Assembly (NCBI GenBank): GCA_965208605.1 | Contig: OZ242345.1 | Span: 2,604,001 to 2,668,000 of the forward strand | Length of the DNA stretch: 64,000 nucleotides | Source of the DNA: UBA9659 sp965208605 | GTDB lineage: Bacteria > Pseudomonadota > Gammaproteobacteria > Pseudomonadales > Azotimanducaceae | Direction of reading: 5' to 3' | Shown here: piece after piece, positions 41,649 to 50,968 of the stretch | Numbering within the stretch: the first letter of the stretch is position 1 | Layout of the letters: the number at the start of each line of letters is the position of its first letter | Program-made: the position numbers and the translations under genes | The notes under the pieces: model-generated | Databases searched by the model: none | What the model was told of the DNA's origin: nothing | What the model saw: the letters and a program-made list of their open reading frames with translations, nothing else

Positions 41649-43199
41649 AGAATGACGGGATTCAGTCTGGGGTCTGAGCTCAGCAAAAATCCGCGGCACA
41701 TAGCCTAGCAGGGACAAGGCACGCAGGATGAAAAACACATGCAAGGACAACCACAAGCCATGATTGCCATAGAGCGGCATGAGGAAATACCAGGCGAGCA
41801 GAAAACCACCCAGCGACAAGAGCATGGCGTTGCGCATCTCCTGGGTCTTAGTCGCACCGATGAAGACCCCATCCAGCAGATAACACCAGAGGGACACAAT
41901 CGGCGCCAGCACCGCCCAGTAGATATAGTCCCGGGTAGATTGCCGCACCGCCTCAACATTGGTTAAGACATCAATCACCAGGACACTACTGAAATAAAAC
42001 CCCAGACTCAGCACCAGGGCAGTCACGAAGCCGAGTTGCGTCATGGCTTTGAGGGTGCCGTGTAATAGTTTGGGATTCTTCCCGCCTATGGCATTGCCGA
42101 CTAGACTTTCCCCCGCGAGCGCATAGCCATCCAGAAAAAAAGCAGAAAAGGTCACAAACTGCATCAGGATCGCATTGGTCGCCAGCAGCAGATCTCCGGC
42201 CGCCGCCCCCTGATTGGTGAACCAGGCGAAGACAAATATCAGACACAGGGTACGAATCATAATATCCCGATTGACCGAGAACATCCGCCGCAGTGCCGTC
42301 ATCTGGAAAAGCCGGGCAAGCGACAGTCTCAAGGAGCCGGTTGCCTTTAATACTTCTTTGATGACCAGGAGGATGCCTAGGACCGTTGCCAGGACTTCAG
42401 AAACTAGTGTTGCCGCCGCCAGACCGGCAACGCCCCAGTCAAGACCCACCACAAACACCAGGTCAAGAATAATGTTGCTCCCGTTGAGCAGTATTTGGAT
42501 GCCGAGAATCAAATGAGTCCGCTGCTGACCCAGCAGAAATCCCAGCAAGGCGAGATACATCAAGGACATGGGCGCCGCCCAGATGCGGATTTGGAAGTAG
42601 GTGCGGGCGGCATCTTCTACCGCGCTACTGCCGTCAATCAGGGCAAAGACCAGCCCGGCGAGCGGCTGCTGCAAGGCAACCAGACCTATCCCCAACAACA
42701 GGCCGAGCAATAGCGCCCGGTATAAGGATGCTTTGATTTCAGCAGTGTCCTGAGCGCCCCGGGCCTGGGCAACCAGCCCGGTCGTCCCCATGCGCAAAAA
42801 GCCAAAACCCCAGAAGAGAAAGTTAAATATCAAAGCCCCTACAGCGATAGCACCGATGAGCGCCGAGTCGCCGAGGTTGCCGATGACTGCGGTGTCCACC
42901 AGGCCGAGTAGGGGCGTGGAGATGTTGGAGAGAATGATGGGTCCCGCAATGAGCAACACATGCTTGCGTTGGAGGTTGCTTTTATTGACTGGCGCGTTGG
43001 ACGGTGCGTTGTTGACAGGTGCGTTGGGTGGCATGTTGGTCGGCGCGTTGACTGGCATGTTGGGTGGCATGTTGGCCGGTGCGTTGACTGGCATGTTGGC
43101 TGGCGCTTTGGTTGATGCGTTGGCCGGTGCGTTGACGCGCTTGTCGGGATGCTTATCAGAAGCCTCGTTATCAAAAGTGCCGTGCGGGGAATCAGTCAT
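41616..43199 (-). CDS. MATE-family efflux protein (DinF-like)
   Basis: A 527-residue multidrug/polyphyletic MATE transporter with about twelve helices. The first core helix is HVLLIAGPIILSNISTPLLG, then LVDTAVIGNLG and the GFLRMGTTGLVAQARGA region typical of the DinF branch. The N-terminal 75 residues are an added Pro/Asn/Ala/Met repeat tract. The last 15 or so residues (SRHSRPPDHHSHRL) come from the hairpin repeat at 41602-41648. The core domain looks complete. It is 3 bp downstream of the phosphatidyltransferase gene on the same strand. Confidence 0.83.
   Translation of the reverse strand: MTDSPHGTFDNEASDKHPDKRVNAPANASTKAPANMPVNAPANMPPNMPVNAPTNMPPNAPVNNAPSNAPVNKSNLQRKHVLLIAGPIILSNISTPLLGLVDTAVIGNLGDSALIGAIAVGALIFNFLFWGFGFLRMGTTGLVAQARGAQDTAEIKASLYRALLLGLLLGIGLVALQQPLAGLVFALIDGSSAVEDAARTYFQIRIWAAPMSLMYLALLGFLLGQQRTHLILGIQILLNGSNIILDLVFVVGLDWGVAGLAAATLVSEVLATVLGILLVIKEVLKATGSLRLSLARLFQMTALRRMFSVNRDIMIRTLCLIFVFAWFTNQGAAAGDLLLATNAILMQFVTFSAFFLDGYALAGESLVGNAIGGKNPKLLHGTLKAMTQLGFVTALVLSLGFYFSSVLVIDVLTNVEAVRQSTRDYIYWAVLAPIVSLWCYLLDGVFIGATKTQEMRNAMLLSLGGFLLAWYFLMPLYGNHGLWLSLHVFFILRALSLLGYVPRIFAELRPQTESRHSRPPDHHSHRL
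42990..43137 (-). repeat. In-frame 12-bp-type repeat at the MATE N-terminus
   Basis: About a dozen degenerate units, read on the minus strand as APANMPVN/APTNMPPN. They form a flexible, probably cytoplasmic, extension. Confidence 0.85.
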
Positions 43200-43202
43200 C
43201 AG

Positions 43203-43835
43203 CTAGTTGGAACCCGCGAGTTGGGCATAGGCATAGCCAATCCGATAGGCCGCCGAGAGACAACATAGACCACCAAACACCAGAGCAATCAACCAGAAGG
43301 CGGCCGGGAAGAGACACAGCAACACAAAAGCGATGAGCGTTTCCAAACCTTCTGCCAGACCCGGCAGATAATGGAAGGACTTCTCCACTGATGCGGTCGT
43401 CGAGAGGCTTGCCTGCTGCTGCCGGGTCGCAAAGATTGAAAAAGCAAGAAAGGCACTGCCATTGGCGACAAAACTAAAGATGAGAAAGGCACCATAGATT
43501 GCCGCCTCCGGCTGGGCAAGGCTCGCGCCCAGGACAAAGCCACTGTAAAAAATAAAATCAAGCGTGATATCAAGAAAGCCACCTTGAGCCGTCGCGCCAG
43601 CAATGCGGGCAAGAGCACCATCCAGCGCATCAAAGATTCGATTGACCACCAAGCACAGCAAGGCATAGTCATACTGAGCGAAGGCGAGCAGCGGCAGACA
43701 CCCCATGCCGATGACAAAGCCGATGCCGGTCAGGTGATTGGCATGCACCCGTCGCATAAACAGGAAGCGCGCACCCCGGTGCAACAAGGGAGTCAGCAGC
43801 GGGTCCAGGCGGCGGAGTAGTTGGTTGTCAAACAT
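43203..43835 (-). CDS. CDP-alcohol phosphatidyltransferase
   Basis: A 210-residue membrane enzyme with the full signature FDALDGALAR then GGFLDITLDF. About six helices are seen. It differs clearly from the one at 36609-37142, so the window encodes two phospholipid or glycolipid head-group enzymes. The MATE gene follows 3 bp downstream, perhaps moving its lipid product; that is speculation. Confidence 0.83.
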   Translation of the reverse strand: MFDNQLLRRLDPLLTPLLHRGARFLFMRRVHANHLTGIGFVIGMGCLPLLAFAQYDYALLCLVVNRIFDALDGALARIAGATAQGGFLDITLDFIFYSGFVLGASLAQPEAAIYGAFLIFSFVANGSAFLAFSIFATRQQQASLSTTASVEKSFHYLPGLAEGLETLIAFVLLCLFPAAFWLIALVFGGLCCLSAAYRIGYAYAQLAGSN

Positions 43836-43867
43836 GGCTAGCCTCTCTTGTCTTTATACGGTGTCGT

Positions 43868-43935
43868 CTCTTCGCGCTGTCATTCTCGAGCTTGTCCTCT
43901 TGCCGCAGGCGGAATCCAGAGGAATAACCGGCACC
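43868..43935. repeat. Dispersed repeat upstream of the lipid operon
   Basis: Forward copy with the GTCCTCTTGCCGCAGGCGG loop, ending GGAATCCAGAGGAATAAC. The region to 44072 holds nothing else I can name. Confidence 0.75.
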
Positions 43936-44072
43936 GCCTTGAACATGTCCTTACCCGTTATAGAGCACTCAACAAAAAAAGAACCCAGAGTAATCACCTC
44001 TCTGGCATCAAGCCCTGATTATTCCACATCTGTAGTATGTTAGATTGAGATTTTGCTGCCGAGTAGCCCAGA

Positions 44073-44894
44073 ATGGAATTAAAGACCATCCGTTATGCCG
44101 TTGCTGACCAGATAGCGACCATCCACCTGCATCGTCCCAAGCGGATGAACGCCTGGACGGGGCGGATGCACACCGAGTATCGCCAGGTGTTGGCACAGGC
44201 CGACCAGGACCCAGCGGTGCGCGTCATTATCGTCACCGGTTCTGGCAAGGGATTTTGTGTCGGCGCCGATACCCAGGCACTTGAAGGGCATGTGGAGAAG
44301 GGCGCTTATGACCCGGGGACGCCAGCGCAACTTGCCGAGCCGGGCATGGGCGTCCGCGACGAATTCAATGCTTCCTTTGCGTATCACTTTGGATTAAGCA
44401 AGCCGGTCATCGCCGCTATCAATGGACCGGCGGCGGGGGTAGGGCTGGTGCTTGCTTGCTACGCGGATATTCGGTTTGCGGTGCCGAATGTGAAGTTCAC
44501 CACCGCCCACGGCAAATTGAATCTCCCGGCGGAATATGGACTGTCCTGGTTATTACCCCGGCTCATCGGCCTGACCCATGCCAATGACCTACTACTAACC
44601 AGCCGCATATTCACCTCCGATGAAGCGCATGCCATGGGTTTGATTAACCGACTGGTGGCACCAGAAGCCTTGTTGAGCGCGGCGACAGACTACGCCATCA
44701 GCATGAAGGATGGCGTCTCCCCGGCATCACTGCGGGAAACCAAATGGCAAATCTACACCGACCAGCACCGCGACCTTGCCTCGGCGGTCAATGCCAGCGA
44801 GGCACTGCTTGCCAGCATGACCCAAGAAGATGATTACCGCGAAGGCTTGCAGGCATTTCTTGAGAAGCGCAAGCCAGAGTGGACGGGGCGCTAG
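44073..44894 (+). CDS. Enoyl-CoA hydratase/isomerase family protein
   Basis: A 273-residue crotonase-fold enzyme. GSGKGFCVGADTQAL and NGPAAGVGLVLACYADIRFA form the oxyanion hole, followed by ANDLLLTSRIFTSDEAHAMG. The insert EKGAYDPGTPAQLAEPG near residue 75-95 is longer than in the EchA20-like protein at 9323. It may serve fatty acid, aromatic or steroid side-chain breakdown; the location gives no operon partner. Confidence 0.82.
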   Translation: MELKTIRYAVADQIATIHLHRPKRMNAWTGRMHTEYRQVLAQADQDPAVRVIIVTGSGKGFCVGADTQALEGHVEKGAYDPGTPAQLAEPGMGVRDEFNASFAYHFGLSKPVIAAINGPAAGVGLVLACYADIRFAVPNVKFTTAHGKLNLPAEYGLSWLLPRLIGLTHANDLLLTSRIFTSDEAHAMGLINRLVAPEALLSAATDYAISMKDGVSPASLRETKWQIYTDQHRDLASAVNASEALLASMTQEDDYREGLQAFLEKRKPEWTGR

Positions 44895-44929
44895 GGTGGT
44901 GTGGTTGTGATGTGGTGTCGTGACGAAGT

Positions 44930-45140
44930 AGGGCCGCCCCGCGCCGTCATTCTCGAGCTTGCTCGGGAATCCAGCCTGTATTTTTTTGCCGTCATCCTCG
45001 CCCCTGACGCTTCCGCGCCGTCACCCTTTCGGCCCCCGCGCTCGCTGGCGGCTTACGGCGCCCCGCGCCGTCATTCTCGCCGAAGGCGGGGCTTTGCTGT
45101 CATTCTCGAGCTTGCTCGGGAATCCAGAGGAACAAAGGAC
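44930..45140. repeat. Composite dispersed repeat cluster
   Basis: Contains a canonical forward copy at 44938-44975, a CTGACGCTTCCGCGCCGTCA piece followed by GCTCGCTGGCGGCTTACGG, then CGCCGTCATTCTCGCCGAAG and another canonical copy to 45140. A shortened version of the same composite is at 45377-45485. Confidence 0.8.
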
Positions 45141-45184
45141 ACCGCTTCAATAGAAAAAAGCACCTCAAAGGTACCAAGAAATGA

Positions 45185-45376
45185 CACATATCCACCTTTA
45201 ACTTCTCAAAAAAGGCTATTTTTGAGCAGATAAGATGCAATATTGCCCAAAACATCTATGAGAACGGAGAATTGAGCCCCGATGCAACTGTCAAGGAATC
45301 CTTGACAGTTCAAACCGAAGGAAAACGAGAGGTACAGCGTAGCATCCAGGCATATAACCTTGACCTCATCCTCGCC
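45185..45376 (+). pseudogene. RhuM-like protein fragment, copy 1
   Basis: In-frame reading after a stop gives AIFEQIRCNIAQNIYENGEL, then SPDATVKESL...EGKREVQRSI and YNLDLILA. This matches the early DNA-binding part of RhuM/virulence-type proteins, where the family continues GYRVxSxRGxQFRxW. Here the frame runs into a dispersed repeat at 45377, exactly at LILA. No start codon remains. Confidence 0.65.
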
Positions 45377-45485
45377 CCTGACGCTTCCGCGCCGTCACCC
45401 TTTCGGCCTCGCGCTCGCTGGCGGTTTACGGCGCCCCGCGCCGTCATTCTCGCCGAAGGCGGGAATCCAGAGGAACAAAGGGCAC
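45377..45485. repeat. Dispersed repeat splitting the RhuM-like sequence
   Basis: A shortened copy of the composite at 44990-45140: CTGACGCTTCCGCGCCGTCA, GCTCGCTGGCGG, and CCGTCATTCTCGCCGAAGGC leading to GGGAATCCAGAGGAACAAAG. It lies directly on the coding break of copy 1. Confidence 0.75.
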
Positions 45486-45514
45486 CGCCTCAATAGAAAA
45501 AAGCACCTCAAAAG

Positions 45515-45814
45515 TACCCAGAAATGATACATATCCATCTTTAACTGTTCAAAAAAGGCGATTTTTGAGCAGTTAGGATGCAATATTGCCCAAAACCTCA
45601 ACTTTTTGAGAAGTAACAATCTGAGAAGTAACCATGCTCTCCAGCCTAAAACATCTTTGAGGACGGAGAATTGAGCCCCGATTCAGTTGTCAAGGAATCC
45701 TTGACAACTGCTACAGACGGCAAGGACTACAAGACCAACCATTACAGCCTTGACCTCATCCTCGCCACTGGCTACCGCGTCCACTCGCCACGTGGCGTAC
45801 AGTTCCGTCAATAG
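45515..45814 (+). pseudogene. RhuM-like protein fragment, copy 2
   Basis: The start repeats the AIFEQ...CNIAQN part of copy 1, is broken by about 47 bp around 45598-45645, and then reads NIFEDGELSPDSVVKESL and LDLILATGYRVHSPRG, VQFRQ, stop at 45812-45814. It thus preserves the family motif that copy 1 lost but ends early. About 100 bp before it (45488 on) also duplicates sequence at 45142 on. Confidence 0.65.
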
Positions 45815-45816
45815 TT

Positions 45817-45832
45817 AACTACCCAGTAGTGG
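45817..45832. repeat. Imperfect palindrome, second copy
   Basis: AACTACCCAGTAGTGG, related to the sequence at 23258-23273. It follows the RhuM-like fragment by two bases and is bracketed by GTTAAC-like ends (AGTTAACT ... CAGTTAACG). Confidence 0.3.
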
Positions 45833-45863
45833 TCAGTTAACGTCCGCGCCCGCATCCAAAAAT

Positions 45864-45893
45864 AAAATAGTATTTATGTGTATAAACTATTTT
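45864..45893. promoter_or_regulatory. AT-rich inverted repeat
   Basis: AAAATAGT at 45864-45871-like and its complement ending 45893 (ACTATTTT) enclose a short TTTAT/ATAAA extension. It lies about 80 bp upstream of the gene at 45976 and could be an operator or part of its promoter region. Confidence 0.3.
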
Positions 45894-45975
45894 AGTGATA
45901 TGGCACATACCCTTTGATATGAGATAAGAATCAGCAGATAATAGCGATAACGGTTTATGCTAAGGAGTAAAAACA

Positions 45976-46335
45976 GTGACTTTCATGGAAATAGCCTTTT
46001 ATATTGTTATAGCAATAGTTGGCATAATAGCTATTAAAATCTATTTCAAATTTGATATAAACGAGTGGTTGAAAGTAAGAAGAGAGACACAAAAAATTAA
46101 ACTTCAAAATATATGCCCGCATGTAAGTATAGAAAAGCGAGGCGATAATTTCCTCATTACGGGCTTGGTGGTTAGCCCACCGGGAACGATCGCTTGGCAA
46201 TGTCAGCGATGTGGCTTTGTTTCTTATGCCGGAACACCCGAAGAAGAAATGGAATATTGGAAAAATAACCCTAAGGAGCTAGCAAGACTGCAAGAATCTA
46301 CAAATAAACAAATAAAGAAAATGGGGTATCTCTAG
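45976..46335 (+). CDS. Small membrane-anchored protein with a possible zinc-ribbon
   Basis: A 119-residue protein starting with GTG at 45976, which has TAAGGAG 8 bp upstream; ATG at 45985 is an alternative. One N-terminal membrane helix (IAFYIVIAIVGIIAIKIYF) is followed by a soluble domain with ICPHVSIE and WQCQRCGFVS. The Cys/His and CxxC spacing suggests a small metal-binding module. Base composition is AT-rich, unlike the next genes. Family not recognised. Confidence 0.6.
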   Translation: MTFMEIAFYIVIAIVGIIAIKIYFKFDINEWLKVRRETQKIKLQNICPHVSIEKRGDNFLITGLVVSPPGTIAWQCQRCGFVSYAGTPEEEMEYWKNNPKELARLQESTNKQIKKMGYL

Positions 46336-46383
46336 CAATCAAATTTTCACAAGGCACTCAATATCAGGTATTCCACCACCAGC

Positions 46384-47211
46384 ATGACCCCGACAACCGA
46401 CAAGCTTCTCTCCCTCCATGCCCAGTGGCTTGCGGTACAACCCCTGCCAAAAGAAAACCATGCCGCGCTTATGCAATGGATTCGGATGCGCTTCAACCAC
46501 ATGTCCAACCAGTTTGAAGGTTCTACGCTGACCTATAGTGAAACCCAGTTGCTTTTAATTCATGGTCGTGCGGCGGGGGATCATGCACTGCGAGAATATG
46601 AGGAAATGAAAGCCCACGACCTGGCTTTTGAACATGTGCTTAATCTTGCAGCGGACGAAAGACCCATCAGCGAAGGCGACATTAGAGACTTGAATCGGAT
46701 TTGTTTGAAAGAACCCTTCTATAAAGTAGCGCAAACTCCAGACGGCGAACCGACGCGCAAGAAGATCCTGCCAGGACAATACAAAACCCAGCCCAACCAT
46801 GTGCTGACCGGGGAAGGCAAGATGTTTCGTTTTGCTACCCCCGAAGAAACACCGGCGCTCATGATGGAACTCACCGCATGGATTCGGCACTGGCTTGAGC
46901 AGAACACAGCAAGCCAGCGCGAAGCTATTGTTCCTTTTCTTGCTGAACTCCATCAACGATTTATTCGCATCCATCCATTTGACGATGGCAATGGACGGGT
47001 GGTGCGATTGCTGATGAATTACATCCTCATTCGTTTGGAATTTTTGCCTATGGTGCTGGTAGACCGCAATCAATATATCAAAGCCATTGAATTTGCGGAT
47101 GCGGGCGACCCAAGGCATCTGAAAAATCTTTTTGCAGATATTATTGCGAGAATGCTGGAGCAAGGAATTATGGCTAAAGATGTACAAATGACTTTGAATT
47201 ACGAACCATAA
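46384..47211 (+). CDS. Fic-domain protein
   Basis: A 275-residue Fic enzyme, a family that usually transfers AMP from ATP to protein hydroxyls. The catalytic motif IHPFDDGNGRVVR lies at about 198-210. The N-terminal region has MSNQFEGSTLTYSETQ, matching the S-x3-E-G inhibitory helix of class II Fic proteins, so self-inhibition is expected. It precedes a type I restriction operon by 74 bp and may be carried with it. The target is unknown. Confidence 0.87.
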   Translation: MTPTTDKLLSLHAQWLAVQPLPKENHAALMQWIRMRFNHMSNQFEGSTLTYSETQLLLIHGRAAGDHALREYEEMKAHDLAFEHVLNLAADERPISEGDIRDLNRICLKEPFYKVAQTPDGEPTRKKILPGQYKTQPNHVLTGEGKMFRFATPEETPALMMELTAWIRHWLEQNTASQREAIVPFLAELHQRFIRIHPFDDGNGRVVRLLMNYILIRLEFLPMVLVDRNQYIKAIEFADAGDPRHLKNLFADIIARMLEQGIMAKDVQMTLNYEP

Positions 47212-47285
47212 GTAATGCATGTGTTGTATTCTGCTAACCTTGCAGTACGCACACAAACAGGTACATAACTCTTTTTTAATAATTC

Positions 47286-49769
47286 ATGGCTATCAAAAAA
47301 TCAGAACTCTACTCATCCCTCTGGCAGTCCTGTGACGAGTTGCGCGGCGGTATGGATGCCAGCCAGTACAAGGACTATGTCCTGTTCATGCTGTTCATCA
47401 AATACATCAGCGACAAGTACGGCGACAGTGCCGACTTTGCCTCGCCGGTCATAATCCCGAAGGGAGCCAGCTTCACGGACATGATCGCGCTGAAGGGCAA
47501 GAGCGACATCGGCGACAAGATCAACACCCAGGTCATTGCGCCGCTAATCAACGCCAATGAGCGGATCGCCCGCACCGACTTCCCCGATTTTAACGACCCC
47601 AACAAACTCGGCGAAGGGCAGGCGATGGTGGAGCGCCTGACCAACCTGGTCGGTATCTTCCAAAATCCAGCGCTCGACTTCTCGCAGAACCGCGCCGACC
47701 ACGACGACATCCTCGGCGACGCCTACGAGTACCTGATGCGGCACTTCGCCACCGAGAGCGGCAAGAGCAAGGGGCAGTTCTACACCCCCGCCGAGGTCAG
47801 TCGCGTCATTGCCCAGGTGATTGGCATCTCGCCAGATAACACCAAGGCGTCCACCACCGCCTACGACCCGACCTGCGGCTCGGGCTCGCTGCTCCTGAAG
47901 GTGGCCACCCAGGCCGGCAAGCACCGCATCACGCTCGAAGGTCAGGAGAAGGACGTGACCACCGCGGGCTTGGCTCGCATGAACATGATCCTGCACGACT
48001 TCCCCACGGCCAACATCATGTCGGGTAACACCCTTGCCGCGCCGAAGTTCAAGAAGGGCGAGCAACTCCGCACCTACGACTATGTTGTCGCCAATCCGCC
48101 CTTCTCCGACAAGACCTGGGCCACCGGACTCACGCCATCGACCGACCCCTTCCAGCGCTTCGCCTGGGGGGAGCCGCCTGCCAAGCAAGGCGACTATGCC
48201 TACCTGCTGCACATCATCCGTTCGATGAAGAGCGCCGGTAAAGGCGCCTGCATTCTGCCCCACGGTGTCCTTTTCCGCGGCAATGCCGAAGCCAGGATCC
48301 GCGAGCGGTTGGTTCGGTCAGGCCGTCTCAAAGGCATCATCGGACTACCCGCCAACCTTTTCTACGGCACCGGCATCCCCGCCTGCATCCTGGTGATTGA
48401 TAGAGAAAACACCACCGCCCGCAAGGGCGTGTTCATGATTGACGCCTCCAAAGGCTTCATCAAAGACGGCAACAAGAACCGCCTGCGCGAGCAGGACATC
48501 CACCGGATCGTCGACACCTTCACCAAGCAAACTGATGTCCCCCGCTATGCCCGGATGGTGCAACTGGACGAGATCGCCAACCCGAAGAACGGTTTCAACC
48601 TCAACCTGCCGCGCTACATTGACAGTACCGAGCCCGAAGACCTGCAAGACATCGACGGTCACCTGCGCGGCGGCATTCCAGAGCGTGATCTGGATGCGCT
48701 CGACGCATACTGGAAGGTGCTTCCGAGCCTACGCACGGACTTGTTTGAGTCCGCGGGTCGCCCCGGCTATGCCTGCCTGAACTTGTCGCTCACCGAGGTC
48801 AAGCCCGCCATCCTCGGTCATGCCGAGTTCGCCACCTTCCAAGAAGCAGCGACGAAGCTCTTCGCCAACTGGCGCAAGGCGACGACGACGCGCCTCACCG
48901 AGTTCGGCAAGGACGGCCACCCGAAGGTACTGCTCGAGACCATCGCCGAAGATCTTCTGGAGACGTTCCGTCAGACGCCGTTGCTCGATGCCTACGACAT
49001 CTACCAGCACCTGATGGATTACTGGGCCGAGACCATGCAGGACGATGCCTACCTGATCGCTGCCGACGGCTGGACGGAGGGCGCGCAGCCCCGGGAGATC
49101 GTTCGCGTTAAGGACAAGAACAACAAACTCGTCTGGCATGAGCCACACGACTACTTGAAGGGAAAACGACGCTTCAAGTCGGACCTCGTTCCCGCGCCGA
49201 TTCTGGTCGCCCAATACTTCGTCGCCGAGCGCGATGCGATGGATGCACTCGACAACGACCTCGCCGCGCTCGAGCAGCAACTCGATGAGATGCGAGAGGA
49301 GAACAGCGGCGAGGAAGGATTGCTTGCGGAGGTGATTGAGGGCGAGGGCGACAAGCAGAAGATCGCCGTGAAAACTGTGAAAGCGCGACTGAAAGAGATC
49401 GGCAATGACCCCCTCTACGCAGACGAACGAGCAGCGATTGAGGTCTATGCCGACTTGCTGGCGTCGCAGACCAAGGCCAAGACCGAGCGAAAGACTGCCC
49501 AAGAGGACTTGGACCAGAAGATTGACGCGAAGTATCCCAAACTTACCGAAGCCGAAATCAAGACGCTGGTGGTGGACGACAAATGGATGGCGCGGCTGTC
49601 GGCCGCCGTGCAGGGCGAAATGGATCGCGTCTCGCAAACTCTCACCGGCCGCATCCGCGAGTTGGCGGAGCGCTACGCCACGCCGCTTCCCAAGATCACC
49701 GAGGAAGTGGAGACACTCTCGGCCCGCGTTGATGAGCACCTCAAAAAGATGGGGGCAGTATGGAAATGA
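47286..49769 (+). CDS. hsdM: Type I DNA methyltransferase subunit M, second system
   Basis: An 827-residue HsdM, much larger than that at 20321. The N-terminal HsdM domain begins SLWQSCDELRGGMDASQYKD. Catalytic motifs are GQFYTPAEVSRVI, DPTCGSGSLLLKVA and NPPFSD. Residues about 640-820 are charged and partly coiled-coil, a long C-terminal extension seen in one HsdM branch. It overlaps hsdS by 10 bp. GC content is high, unlike the first system, indicating a different origin. Confidence 0.93.
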   Translation: MAIKKSELYSSLWQSCDELRGGMDASQYKDYVLFMLFIKYISDKYGDSADFASPVIIPKGASFTDMIALKGKSDIGDKINTQVIAPLINANERIARTDFPDFNDPNKLGEGQAMVERLTNLVGIFQNPALDFSQNRADHDDILGDAYEYLMRHFATESGKSKGQFYTPAEVSRVIAQVIGISPDNTKASTTAYDPTCGSGSLLLKVATQAGKHRITLEGQEKDVTTAGLARMNMILHDFPTANIMSGNTLAAPKFKKGEQLRTYDYVVANPPFSDKTWATGLTPSTDPFQRFAWGEPPAKQGDYAYLLHIIRSMKSAGKGACILPHGVLFRGNAEARIRERLVRSGRLKGIIGLPANLFYGTGIPACILVIDRENTTARKGVFMIDASKGFIKDGNKNRLREQDIHRIVDTFTKQTDVPRYARMVQLDEIANPKNGFNLNLPRYIDSTEPEDLQDIDGHLRGGIPERDLDALDAYWKVLPSLRTDLFESAGRPGYACLNLSLTEVKPAILGHAEFATFQEAATKLFANWRKATTTRLTEFGKDGHPKVLLETIAEDLLETFRQTPLLDAYDIYQHLMDYWAETMQDDAYLIAADGWTEGAQPREIVRVKDKNNKLVWHEPHDYLKGKRRFKSDLVPAPILVAQYFVAERDAMDALDNDLAALEQQLDEMREENSGEEGLLAEVIEGEGDKQKIAVKTVKARLKEIGNDPLYADERAAIEVYADLLASQTKAKTERKTAQEDLDQKIDAKYPKLTEAEIKTLVVDDKWMARLSAAVQGEMDRVSQTLTGRIRELAERYATPLPKITEEVETLSARVDEHLKKMGAVWK

Positions 49770-50968
49770 CACCCGGCTATGTTCAGACCGATGTGAGCGT
49801 CATCCCAGATGAGTGGGATGTTGTGTCAATTGGCGAATTGTTCACCTTCAAGAACGGTCTGAACAAGTCCAAGAGGTTCTTTGGGCACGGGACGCCGATC
49901 GTCAACTACATGGACGTTTACGGAAGGCCCGCGCTTCGCATTGAGCAGATTGCGGGCCGTGTCGACGTAAGCGATAAAGAACTGGATGCCTACAACGTCC
50001 GTAAGGGCGATGTGTTCTTTACGCGCACCTCGGAAACGATCGAGGAGATTGGCGTTGCATCTGTGATGCTTGATGACCCAGAAAGCACCGTCTACAGCGG
50101 CTTCGTGCTGCGGGCACGCCCCACCAATGACAGCCTGGCTGACGCTTTCAAGGCCTACTGTTTTTCGCCCCGCTATCTGCGTCAACAGATTACCGCCCGA
50201 GCCAGCTACACGACCAGAGCCCTCACAAATGGTCGATCTCTATCTGCGGTCCTGTTGGCTCGACCGCCTCTCCCTGAGCAACGAGCCATTGCCACGGCAT
50301 TGAGCGATGTGGATGCGCTGCTGGGCGGGTTGGATCAGCTCATCGCCAAGAAGTGCGATATTAAACAGGCTGCCATGCAGCAGCTCCTGACCGGCCAGAC
50401 CCGCCTCCCCGGCTTCAACAGGGAGTGGGAAGTTAAGCGATTGGGGGAAGTTGTTGAAGTTCGGAAGGGACAACTCATCACCGGCGGCACCAAGAGCATG
50501 GGCGACATCCCAGTTGTCGCTGGGGGAAAGCAGCCTGCCTATTATCACAATGTTGCCAATCGTCAGGGGCGGACTATCACCATCAGCGCATCGGGAGCGA
50601 ATGCTGGTTACGTTGCCCTTTACAGCACACCAATATTCGCTTCAGATTGCTCGACTATAAGCGAGGAGCAGTACTACTCCCTTGATTTTGTTTTCTACCA
50701 ATTGGTGCTGAGGCAGCAGCTCATCTACAAGGCGCAGACTGGTGGCGCACAACCACATATCCATGCCATGGACGTGGTACCTATAGAAATATCTGTTCCA
50801 CCCCTCTCCGAACAAACCGCAATCGCAACCGTCCTCTCAGACATGGATGCCGAACTAACCGCGCTGGACGCCCGCCGCGACAAGACCCGCAACCTCAAAC
50901 AATCTATGATGCAGGAACTGCTTACTGGCAAGACAAGGCTCGTGACCTCCGAGGTGGCTCATGCCTGA
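49760..50968 (+). CDS. hsdS: Type I specificity subunit S, second system
   Basis: A 402-residue HsdS with two recognition domains. The spacers RPPLPEQRAIATALSDVDAL...QLLTGQTRLPGF (about 172-215) and PPLSEQTAIATVLSDMDAEL...LLTGKTRL (about 350-395) are the usual conserved helices. The first recognition domain is a little richer in irregular codons, as expected for a swapped module. It overlaps hsdR by 8 bp. Confidence 0.92.
   Translation: MEMTPGYVQTDVSVIPDEWDVVSIGELFTFKNGLNKSKRFFGHGTPIVNYMDVYGRPALRIEQIAGRVDVSDKELDAYNVRKGDVFFTRTSETIEEIGVASVMLDDPESTVYSGFVLRARPTNDSLADAFKAYCFSPRYLRQQITARASYTTRALTNGRSLSAVLLARPPLPEQRAIATALSDVDALLGGLDQLIAKKCDIKQAAMQQLLTGQTRLPGFNREWEVKRLGEVVEVRKGQLITGGTKSMGDIPVVAGGKQPAYYHNVANRQGRTITISASGANAGYVALYSTPIFASDCSTISEEQYYSLDFVFYQLVLRQQLIYKAQTGGAQPHIHAMDVVPIEISVPPLSEQTAIATVLSDMDAELTALDARRDKTRNLKQSMMQELLTGKTRLVTSEVAHA

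Noticed and set aside
48729..49772. Minus-strand ORF of 347 codons opposite hsdM
   Set aside because: It is the mirror of a well supported GC-rich gene; Leu/Arg/Gly composition fits an antisense shadow.
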